Shown one piece after another: positions 1-6,264 of a DNA stretch of 6,264 nt; position 1 is the stretch's first letter; each line of letters starts with the position of its first letter. The translations under genes and the position numbers were made by a program. This stretch comes from an uncultured Opitutia bacterium (GTDB lineage: Bacteria > Verrucomicrobiota > Verrucomicrobiia > Opitutales > UBA953). The DNA lies in assembly GCA_903868455.1 (NCBI GenBank), contig CAIPVK010000060.1:1-6264 (forward strand). The letters are read 5' to 3'. Under the pieces are notes generated by a model. The model had not been told where the DNA came from. It worked only from the letters and a program-made list of their open reading frames with translations, and searched no databases.

Positions 1-1
1 C

Positions 2-604
2 GCCTCCCTCGTCGCCGAGCTCTCGGCCGCCATCCCGGGCGCGAAGCCCCGCCCCTCCCGCGACATGGCGGGCCTCGAGGTGCCCGCCGCGGCCCTCGCC
101 GACACCGTCCGCCGCCTCCGCGACGCGCACGGCTTCGACCTGCTCGCCGACCTGACGGGCGTCGACGCCGGCCCCGGCGCGAGCCCGCGCTTCTCGGTCG
201 TGCTGCACCTGCTCGGCTCGTCCCACCACGCCTACCTGCGCGTGGCCGCGGCCTGCCCCGACGACGCCTCCCCCGCCGTCCCCACCGTCTCGGCCGTCCA
301 CCCCGGCGCCGACTGGCACGAGCGCGAGGCCTTCGACCTCCTCGGCATCCGCTTCGACGGCCACCCCGACCTGCGCCGCATCCTCATGTGGGACGGCTAC
401 CCGCACCACCCGCTGCGCAAGGAGTTCCCCCTCGCCGGCGTCCCCGTCGAGCTGCCCGCCGCCGACGTCGCCGCCGTCACCGGCCGCCGCGTGGAGGCCG
501 CGCCCATGATGGGCGGCCCCTTCGTCTCGCCCGGCGGCACGATGGCCAAGGCCGAGCCCCTAGCCCGCGACGAGTCCTGGAGCGAGGACAACCCCCGCCG
601 CTGA
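2..604 (+). CDS. nuoC: NADH-quinone oxidoreductase subunit C, 5'-truncated
   Basis: This is the 30-kDa-type subunit of complex I, a peripheral-arm protein of the connecting module that packs against NuoD and NuoB; it carries no cofactor. The reading frame is open from base 2, and the true start lies upstream of the window. The ATG at 65 is internal in my view, because the 21 residues before it (ASLVAELSAAIPG...) resemble the usual N-terminal helix of NuoC. The family signature is clear at visible residues 104-144: ADWHEREAFDLLGI, GHPDLRRIL and HPLRKEFPL. The C-terminal tail (MMGGPFVSPGG, then an acidic ESWSED end) is less conserved. NuoC is a separate protein here, unlike the fused NuoCD of E. 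coli. The stop TGA is followed 7 bp later by nuoD, which indicates co-transcription. Confidence 0.96.
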   Translation, partial: ASLVAELSAAIPGAKPRPSRDMAGLEVPAAALADTVRRLRDAHGFDLLADLTGVDAGPGASPRFSVVLHLLGSSHHAYLRVAAACPDDASPAVPTVSAVHPGADWHEREAFDLLGIRFDGHPDLRRILMWDGYPHHPLRKEFPLAGVPVELPAADVAAVTGRRVEAAPMMGGPFVSPGGTMAKAEPLARDESWSEDNPRR

Positions 605-611
605 ACCGACC

Positions 612-1841
612 ATGTCCAAGACCACCAAGGAGATCTCCCTCGGCGACATCGGCGCCCGCTCCGAGGAGCTCGGCGCGGAGCGCATGCAGCTCAACCTCGG
701 GCCGTCGCACCCCGCCACCCACGGCGTGCTGCGCCTGCGCCTCGAGCTCGACGGCGACACGGTCACCAAGTGCGATCCCGTCATCGGGTACCTGCACCGC
801 GGCGACGAGAAGATCGCCGAGGCCATGACCTACAACCAGTTCGTGCCCTACACGGACCGGCTCGACTACCTCGCGCCCCTCGCGAACAACGTGGCCTACG
901 CCATCGCGGTCGAGAACCTCGCGGGCATCCGCGTGCCCCCGCGCGCCGAGGCCATCCGCGTGCTCTGCTGCGAGATGGCCCGCATCTCCTCCCACCTGCT
1001 CGGCATCGGCGTCTACGCGATGGACACCGGCGCCTGGACGGTGTTCATGTACACCTTCAACGAGCGCGAGAAGCTCTACAGCCTGTTCGAGGAGCTGACC
1101 GGCGCCCGCTTCACCACCAGCTACACCCGCGTCGGCGGCCTGGCCCGCGACCTGCCCGAGGGCTGGACCGGACGGGTCTCGGCCTTCTGCGACGGCGTGC
1201 TCAAGGTGGTCGACGAGGTCGACGGCCTCCTGACCCGCAACCGCATCTTCCTCGAGCGCACCGAGGGCCTGGGCGTCATCTCCAAGGAGCGCGCCCTGGC
1301 CTACGGCCTGACCGGCGCCAACCTGCGCGCCTCGGGCGTGCCGCTCGACCTGCGCAAGGACAAGCCGTATTCCGGCTACGAGCGGTACGCCTTCGACGTG
1401 CCGGTCGGCACCAAGGGCGACTGCTACGACCGCTACCTCGTCCGCATGGAGGAGATGCGCCAGTCGGTCGCCATCCTCCGCCAGGCGCTGGCCAAGCTGC
1501 CCGACGGCCCCGTCAGCTGCGTCGACCAGCCCCGCATCGTGCTCCCGGCCAAGGCCAAGGTCATGACCAAGATGGAGGAGCTCATCCAGAACTTCATGCT
1601 GGTGACCGAGGGCCCGCAGATCCCCGCGGGCGAGACCTACTTCGAGGCCGAGAACCCCAAGGGCGCGCTCGGCTTCTACATCGTCTCCAAGGGCGGCGGC
1701 GTGCCCTGGCGCCTGCGCATCCGCGGCCCCAGCTTCGTCTCGCTCTCCATCCTCCCGGAGATCGTGCCCGGCCACCACCTGACCGACATCCCCTCCATCC
1801 TCGGCTCGCTCGACTTCGTCATGGGCGAGTGCGACCGCTGA
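612..1841 (+). CDS. nuoD: NADH-quinone oxidoreductase subunit D (49-kDa subunit)
   Basis: This 409-residue protein is the 49-kDa subunit of complex I. It is related to the large subunit of NiFe hydrogenases and forms most of the quinone-binding pocket with NuoB. The length is normal for an unfused NuoD. Visible motifs are GPSHPATHGVLR (residues 30-41), LHRGDEKIAE (61-70), TDRLDYLAP (81-89) and the C-terminal DFVMGECDR. H37 and Y86 fall where the quinone-headgroup His and Tyr sit in the Thermus Nqo4 structure (by recalled alignment). There are no NiFe-ligand cysteine pairs, as expected. The ATG at 612 gives the usual N-terminus but has no Shine-Dalgarno sequence at normal distance; the bases before it are CCGACC. 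It lies 7 bp after nuoC and 2 bp before nuoE. Confidence 0.97.
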   Translation: MSKTTKEISLGDIGARSEELGAERMQLNLGPSHPATHGVLRLRLELDGDTVTKCDPVIGYLHRGDEKIAEAMTYNQFVPYTDRLDYLAPLANNVAYAIAVENLAGIRVPPRAEAIRVLCCEMARISSHLLGIGVYAMDTGAWTVFMYTFNEREKLYSLFEELTGARFTTSYTRVGGLARDLPEGWTGRVSAFCDGVLKVVDEVDGLLTRNRIFLERTEGLGVISKERALAYGLTGANLRASGVPLDLRKDKPYSGYERYAFDVPVGTKGDCYDRYLVRMEEMRQSVAILRQALAKLPDGPVSCVDQPRIVLPAKAKVMTKMEELIQNFMLVTEGPQIPAGETYFEAENPKGALGFYIVSKGGGVPWRLRIRGPSFVSLSILPEIVPGHHLTDIPSILGSLDFVMGECDR

Positions 1842-1843
1842 CC

Positions 1844-2377
1844 ATGTCCCTCAAGCCCGAGACCCTCGCCCAGGCCGACGCCATCGTCGCCCAATACCCC
1901 CAGGCGCGCAGCGCCACCCTGCCCCTGCTGCACCTCGTGCAGGAGGACCGCGGGCACATCGCGCCGGAGGACGAGGCGTGGATCGCCGCCAAGGTCGGCG
2001 TGACGCCGATGCAGGTGCGCGAGGTCGTGACCTTCTACCCGATGTTCCGCCTGGCCCCCGTCGGCCGGCGCCACATCCGCGTCTGCCGGACCCTCTCCTG
2101 CGCCCTACGCGGCTCCTACGCGCTGATGGCCGAGCTGGAGAAGGCCCTCGGCTGCGCCCGCGGCGAGACCTCCGCCGACGGGAACTTCACCCTGGAGTTC
2201 GTCGAGTGCATCGCCGACTGCGGCTGCGGCCCGGTCGTCCAGGTCGACCACGCGCTGCACGAGAACGTGACGCCCGACCAGGGCGCCGCCTTCGCCGCCA
2301 AGGTCCGCGCCTCGCTCTCCGACCCCGCCTACGGCAAGGCCGCCCCCGCCCCCGGCACGCCGGAGTGGAACGGCTGA
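1844..2377 (+). CDS. nuoE: NADH-quinone oxidoreductase subunit E (24-kDa subunit)
   Basis: This 177-residue thioredoxin-like [2Fe-2S] subunit of the NADH-dehydrogenase module holds cluster N1a next to the FMN of NuoF. The ligands are all present as C81, C86, C122 and C126, spaced C-x4-C-x35-C-x3-C, which fits the family. The N-terminal helical part includes the typical stretch VREVVTFYPMF (residues 58-68). After the last ligand the sequence reads CGCGP where many family members have CGxAP, so there is an extra cysteine, C128. The C-terminal tail of about 30 residues is rich in Ala and Pro. The frame is open well upstream across nuoD, but that part is out-of-frame nuoD shadow; the ATG at 1844, 2 bp after the nuoD stop, gives the family N-terminus. 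nuoF follows after 16 bp. Confidence 0.96.
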   Translation: MSLKPETLAQADAIVAQYPQARSATLPLLHLVQEDRGHIAPEDEAWIAAKVGVTPMQVREVVTFYPMFRLAPVGRRHIRVCRTLSCALRGSYALMAELEKALGCARGETSADGNFTLEFVECIADCGCGPVVQVDHALHENVTPDQGAAFAAKVRASLSDPAYGKAAPAPGTPEWNG

Positions 2378-2393
2378 CCCGCCCCGCACGACC

Positions 2394-3743
<1,350 letters not shown>

Positions 3744-3745
3744 GC

Positions 3746-4063
3746 ATGCGCTTCGACGGCGTCTCCGCGGAGGCCAAGGCCAACGTCTACTTCGGCGGCA
3801 AGGTCGTCTCGCACACGATCCACCTGCCCGGCGGCGAGCGGAAGACCCTCGGCCTCGTCTTCCCCGGCGAGTTCCATTTCGGCACCGGGCAGGCCGAGCG
3901 GATGGAGATCACGGACGGCGCGTGCGCGGTGCGGCTGGACGGCTCGGACGCGACCCGGACCTACGCCGCCGGCGAGGCCTTCGAGGTGCCAGCCCGCTCG
4001 GGCTTCCTCATCCGCGTCGACGCCGGCATCTGCCAGTACGTCTGCTCCTTCCTGGGTCGATGA
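3746..4063 (+). CDS. ppnP: Pyrimidine/purine nucleoside phosphorylase (PpnP/YaiE, DUF1255 family)
   Basis: This is a 105-residue single-domain cupin. The E. coli homologue PpnP (YaiE, 94 residues) performs phosphorolysis of a wide range of purine and pyrimidine nucleosides to free base and ribose-1-phosphate, in the cytoplasm. Recognition rests on collinear family segments: ANVYFGGKV (residues 12-20), LGLVFPGEFHFGT (35-47), ERMEITDGACAV (51-62), YAAGEAFEVPARSGF (73-87) and a C-terminal CQYVCSFL (96-103). These match E. coli YFSGKV, GVMVEGEYTFST, EEMTVISGAL, YEAGSVFNVPGHSEF and SYLCRYL in order. The ATG lies only 2 bp after the nuoF stop, so translation is probably coupled to the nuo message. 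The frame is open far upstream, but that is nuoF shadow. The gene has no role in complex I, and its place here is unusual. Activity is inferred from the family. Confidence 0.9.
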   Translation: MRFDGVSAEAKANVYFGGKVVSHTIHLPGGERKTLGLVFPGEFHFGTGQAERMEITDGACAVRLDGSDATRTYAAGEAFEVPARSGFLIRVDAGICQYVCSFLGR

Positions 4064-4106
4064 CCCGGGCTTGCCAGCCGCGTCCGGCGGGCCGACGCTC
4101 CCCGCG

Positions 4107-5327
4107 ATGAGCCTCGCGTCCTCCGACCGACCCTCCCCCGGCCCCGGGGACGGCGCCCCGCGCGAGAAGCCCTGGGTGCAGCTGCGGACCTTCACCTCCC
4201 GCCCGAACGTCTACCGCACGATGATCGGCGAGGTCTCGCCCGACGCCCGCCCCGGCGACGTCGTCGCCGTCCACGACAAGGACGGCCGCCCCATCGGCTA
4301 CGGGCTCTGGAACCCGGGCGCCCCCATCGCGCTCCGGGTCATCAAGCACACGCCGGTCCGCCCCGACGACGCCTGGTTCGAGGCCGCGCTCCGGCGCGCC
4401 GTCGCCCTGCGCCGCGAGACGCTCGCGCTGGACGCCGCGGGCGACGCCTACCGCCTGGTCAACGCCGACGGAGACGGGCTCTCGGGCCTCGTCGTCGATC
4501 GCCTCGGCGACACCCTCTCCGTCGAGGTCTCGTCCCTCGCCGTGCACCGCCGCCTGCCCCGCTGGCTGCCCATCCTGCACGCGGCCGCGGGCACGACGCG
4601 CGAGGTCGTGCAGGTCGACCCGCACATCGGCCGGCTCGAGGGCATCCCGCCCCACGAGGTGCCCCGCTCGCCCGTCCGCGACGCGCGCTTCCGCGAGCAC
4701 GGCATGCGGCTCGAGGCGAACTTCGCCGAGGGCCACAAGACGGGCTTCTTCTGCGACCAGCGCGAGAACCGACGTCTCTTCGGCCAGCTGGCCAAGGGGC
4801 GCCGGACGCTCGACCTCTGCTGCTACAGCGGGGGCTTCTCCGTCTCGGCCAAGCTCGCCGGCGCGACCGAGGTCACGGGCGTCGACCTCGACGAGAAGGC
4901 CGTGGCCATGGCCAAGCGCAACGCGAACCTCAACCAGGCGCGGGTCGACTGGGTGCACGCCGACGCCTTCTCCTGGGCCCGGCAGATGCAGCGCAACGGC
5001 GCGACCTGGGACCTCGTCCTCTGCGACCCCCCGAAGTTCGTCGAGGGACGCGACGAGGAGGACGTGGCCGACGGCCTCAAGAAGTACAACGACCTCAACG
5101 TCCTCGCCCTGCACCTCGTCGCCCCGGGCGGCTTCTTCGTGACCTGCTCCTGCTCGGGCCTCGTCTCCGAGGCCCAGTTCGAGGAGCTCGTCAGCAAGGC
5201 GGCCCACCGCCACGGCCGGCGCCTCCAGATCCTCGGCCGCACCGGGGCCGGCCCCGACCATCCGACCGCCTCCCACCACCCCGAGGGCCGCTACCTGAAG
5301 GTCCTTTGGACGAGGGTGATGGGATAG
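4107..5327 (+). CDS. rlmI: Class I SAM-dependent rRNA methyltransferase, RlmI family (23S rRNA cytosine-C5)
   Basis: E. coli RlmI (396 residues) makes m5C1962 in 23S rRNA; this 406-residue protein aligns along its length. A PUA-like RNA-binding domain covers about residues 22-80 and a linking domain about 90-190. The Rossmann methyltransferase follows: EHGMRLE with GHKTGFFCDQREN (197-221), motif I LDLCCYSGGFSVSA (235-248), acidic SAM residue in GVDLDEKA (258-265), DPPKF (307-311), SCSG (348-351, C349 at the conserved cysteine position) and DHPTASHHPEGRYLK (384-398). The first 20 residues are Pro/Gly/Ser-rich and not conserved. I chose ATG 4107. A TTG at 4071 would add 12 unconserved residues and leave 7 bp to ppnP. 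No Shine-Dalgarno helps decide. The exact target base is inferred from the family. Confidence 0.9.
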   Translation: MSLASSDRPSPGPGDGAPREKPWVQLRTFTSRPNVYRTMIGEVSPDARPGDVVAVHDKDGRPIGYGLWNPGAPIALRVIKHTPVRPDDAWFEAALRRAVALRRETLALDAAGDAYRLVNADGDGLSGLVVDRLGDTLSVEVSSLAVHRRLPRWLPILHAAAGTTREVVQVDPHIGRLEGIPPHEVPRSPVRDARFREHGMRLEANFAEGHKTGFFCDQRENRRLFGQLAKGRRTLDLCCYSGGFSVSAKLAGATEVTGVDLDEKAVAMAKRNANLNQARVDWVHADAFSWARQMQRNGATWDLVLCDPPKFVEGRDEEDVADGLKKYNDLNVLALHLVAPGGFFVTCSCSGLVSEAQFEELVSKAAHRHGRRLQILGRTGAGPDHPTASHHPEGRYLKVLWTRVMG

Positions 5328-5361
5328 GCGAGGAGCGGGGTGCGAGGAGTGGGGAGCGGGG
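5328..5361 (+). repeat. Left arm with internal 13-bp direct repeat
   Basis: Two near-identical 13-bp units, GCGAGGAGCGGGG (5328-5340) and GCGAGGAGTGGGG (5342-5354), differ at one base and are followed by a partial unit AGCGGGG (5355-5361). The three runs of four G (5337-5340, 5351-5354, 5358-5361) are separated by loops too uneven for a canonical G-quadruplex, although a fourth GGG lies just upstream at 5321-5323. Confidence 0.7.
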
Positions 5362-5530
5362 TTCCCATGGCTCTCCGTGTGACGGCACGATGTCGGCGAG
5401 ACTGCTGGCGCCCATGTCGCGCCTGAGCCGCCATCCTAACGGTACGCCTCACCTCGCCACCCCATCTAGCAGGCAAGCGGGCTAGCCGCGTGTCCATCGC
5501 CCCGCCCCCGATCCCCACACCCCACTCACT

Positions 5531-5564
5531 CCCCGCTCCCCGCAACCCGCAACCCGCTCCTCGC
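5531..5564 (+). repeat. Right arm with internal 7-bp direct repeat
   Basis: This is the C-rich partner of the left arm. It contains two exact tandem copies of GCAACCC (5542-5548 and 5549-5555) followed by GCTCCTCGCTCCC, in which the pattern C-C-C/G-C-T recurs. The tandem copies account for most of the mismatches with the left arm, as though each arm had expanded or drifted on its own. Confidence 0.65.
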
Positions 5565-5635
5565 TCCCACAAATCCCCTTTCCCTCTTGCCGAGAGGGGG
5601 GGCTGACCTACGTTCCAAGGCACCTTTCCCGCGAC
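5565..5635 (+). other. nuoG leader with a short hairpin
   Basis: These 71 bp lie between the inverted-repeat element and the nuoG start. A stem can form between 5578-5587 (CTTTCCCTCT) and 5593-5602 (AGAGGGGGGG) with a 5-base loop TGCCG: six Watson-Crick pairs next to the loop, then three G-U pairs and a closing C-G in RNA. No T-run follows it on either strand, so it is not a standard intrinsic terminator. I find no convincing -35/-10 promoter in the whole gap 5328-5635. The nearest purine patch to the start is AAGG at 5617-5620, 15 bases from the ATG and too far for a good ribosome binding site. Confidence 0.4.
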
Positions 5636-6264
5636 ATGGTCACGGATAACAAACCCTCGCTTGTCACCGTCACCGTCGACGGCGTCGACCACCAGCTCCC
5701 CGCCGGCGCCAACCTCGTCGACGCCCTCGCCTCGATCGGCAAGGAGGTCCCCCATTACTGCTACCACCCCAAGCTCACCGTGGCCGGCAACTGCCGCATG
5801 TGCCTGGTCGAGCTCGGCTCCCCCCTGCGCGACCGCGCGACGGGCGAGGTCGTGATGGAGAACGGCAAGCCCAAGATCGGCTGGCAGCCCAAGCCCGCCA
5901 TCGCCTGCGCCACCACCGTCAGCCCCGGCCTGCACGTCCGGCTCGACTCCCCGACCGTCAAGGCCTGCCGCGAGGGCGTGACGGAGCTCCTCCTCGTCAA
6001 CCACCCGCTCGACTGCCCGATCTGCGACCAGGCCGGCGAGTGCAAGCTGCAGGAATACTCGGCCCAGTACGGCCGCGGCGTCTCGCGCTACGTCGATGAG
6101 AAGAACGCCAAGCCCAAGCGCACCCGCCTCGGGCCGCGCGTGACGCTCGACGACGAGCGCTGCATCCTCTGCTCGCGCTGCGTCCGCTTCTGCAACGAGG
6201 TCGCCAAGGACCCCGTCCTCGGCTTCGTCAACCGCGGCTCCTACAACACGCTGACCTGCTACCC
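5636..6264 (+). CDS. nuoG: NADH-quinone oxidoreductase subunit G (75-kDa), 3'-truncated by window end
   Basis: About 209 residues of the 75-kDa iron-sulfur subunit are visible; the protein continues past the window. It wires electrons from NuoF toward the quinone site. The N-terminal ferredoxin-like domain binds [2Fe-2S] N1b through C42, C53, C56 and C91 (C-x10-C-x2-C-x34-C). Next comes the N5 [4Fe-4S] site with its His ligand, H123-x3-C127-x2-C130-x5-C136. Then C176, C179 and C182 supply three N4 ligands; the fourth should lie downstream of the window. The long x34 gap equals that of Thermus Nqo3 as I recall it and is longer than in E. coli. The ATG at 5636 precedes the family N-terminus (VTVTVDG). 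The first codons use GAT, AAA and CTT, which are rare elsewhere here. It is separated from nuoF by two unrelated genes. Confidence 0.97.
   Translation, partial: MVTDNKPSLVTVTVDGVDHQLPAGANLVDALASIGKEVPHYCYHPKLTVAGNCRMCLVELGSPLRDRATGEVVMENGKPKIGWQPKPAIACATTVSPGLHVRLDSPTVKACREGVTELLLVNHPLDCPICDQAGECKLQEYSAQYGRGVSRYVDEKNAKPKRTRLGPRVTLDDERCILCSRCVRFCNEVAKDPVLGFVNRGSYNTLTCY

Larger units (their letters stand above)
5328..5564. repeat. 237-bp segment bounded by imperfect 34-bp inverted repeats
   Basis: The left arm (5328-5361) and right arm (5531-5564) are reverse complements at 29 of 34 positions without gaps. The outer 12 (GCGAGGAGCGGG) and inner 11 (GGAGCGGGG-type) positions match perfectly; the mismatches sit in between. 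The spacer is 169 bp. The + strand is purine-rich in the left arm and pyrimidine-rich in the right. The left arm begins directly after the rlmI stop codon. I see no convincing target-site duplication and no reading frame with recognisable protein in the spacer. It could be a dispersed non-coding repeat (MITE- or REP-like), a large RNA stem that ends or attenuates the upstream transcript, or a decayed insertion. The arms are directly visible; the nature of the element is inference. Confidence 0.72.

Noticed and set aside
65..67. ATG at 65 as the true start of nuoC
   Set aside because: The frame is open to the window edge and the preceding residues look like the normal NuoC N-terminal helix, so the start is most likely upstream of the window.
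5328..5361. G-quadruplex in the left repeat arm
   Set aside because: There are three GGGG runs, but the fourth run is GGG at 5321 and the loops are 13 and 10 bases; this does not fit the canonical pattern.
5407..5423. Hairpin GGCGC/GCGCC in the gap
   Set aside because: A 5-bp stem with a 7-base loop and no following T-run is too weak to call.
5480..5493. Palindrome around GGCTAGCC as an operator or terminator
   Set aside because: Only an 8-bp perfect core with no extension and no T-run; expected by chance in GC-rich DNA.
5291..6004. - strand frame across the rlmI-nuoG gap and the nuoG start
   Set aside because: The part opposite nuoG is shadow, and the part in the gap reads through the C/G-rich repeat arms. 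No recognisable protein and no conserved start.

Overview
This window is a very GC-rich stretch whose genes all lie on the + strand. It covers the middle of a respiratory complex I (NADH:quinone oxidoreductase, nuo) operon: the 3' part of nuoC, complete nuoD, nuoE and nuoF, then two genes unrelated to complex I (ppnP and an rlmI-like rRNA methyltransferase), then a non-coding gap of about 308 bp, then the 5' part of nuoG, which runs off the end. nuoA/nuoB would be expected upstream and nuoH, nuoI and the membrane subunits downstream, but neither is visible.

Organism. NuoC and NuoD are separate (not the fused NuoCD of enterobacteria). Codon third positions are overwhelmingly G or C. Starts lack obvious Shine-Dalgarno sequences. 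The protein flavour (long N1b spacing in NuoG, GLGT-type NuoF) suggests to me a high-GC Verrucomicrobiota member, perhaps Opitutales-like. This is an impression from family resemblance, not a search result.

Layout. 2-604 nuoC (partial), 612-1841 nuoD, 1844-2377 nuoE, 2394-3743 nuoF and 3746-4063 ppnP are packed with gaps of 2 to 16 bp and look like one transcript. The rlmI-like gene (4107-5327) follows after 43 bp. The gap 5328-5635 contains an imperfect long inverted repeat: two 34-bp arms matching at 29 of 34 positions around a 169-bp spacer, beginning one base after the end of rlmI. A small hairpin then lies just upstream of nuoG (5636-6264).

How the genes work together. NuoE and NuoF, with the N-terminal part of NuoG, form the NADH-oxidising module: FMN and the N3 cluster in NuoF, N1a in NuoE, and N1b, N5 and N4 in NuoG. 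NuoC and NuoD form the connecting module that holds the quinone site. All visible cofactor ligands are intact. PpnP (nucleoside phosphorolysis) and the RlmI-like enzyme (23S rRNA cytosine methylation) have no known mechanistic link to complex I and probably share transcription only. I see no sign of a new biological system. The points most worth a second look are the inverted-repeat element and the two-gene interruption of the nuo operon.
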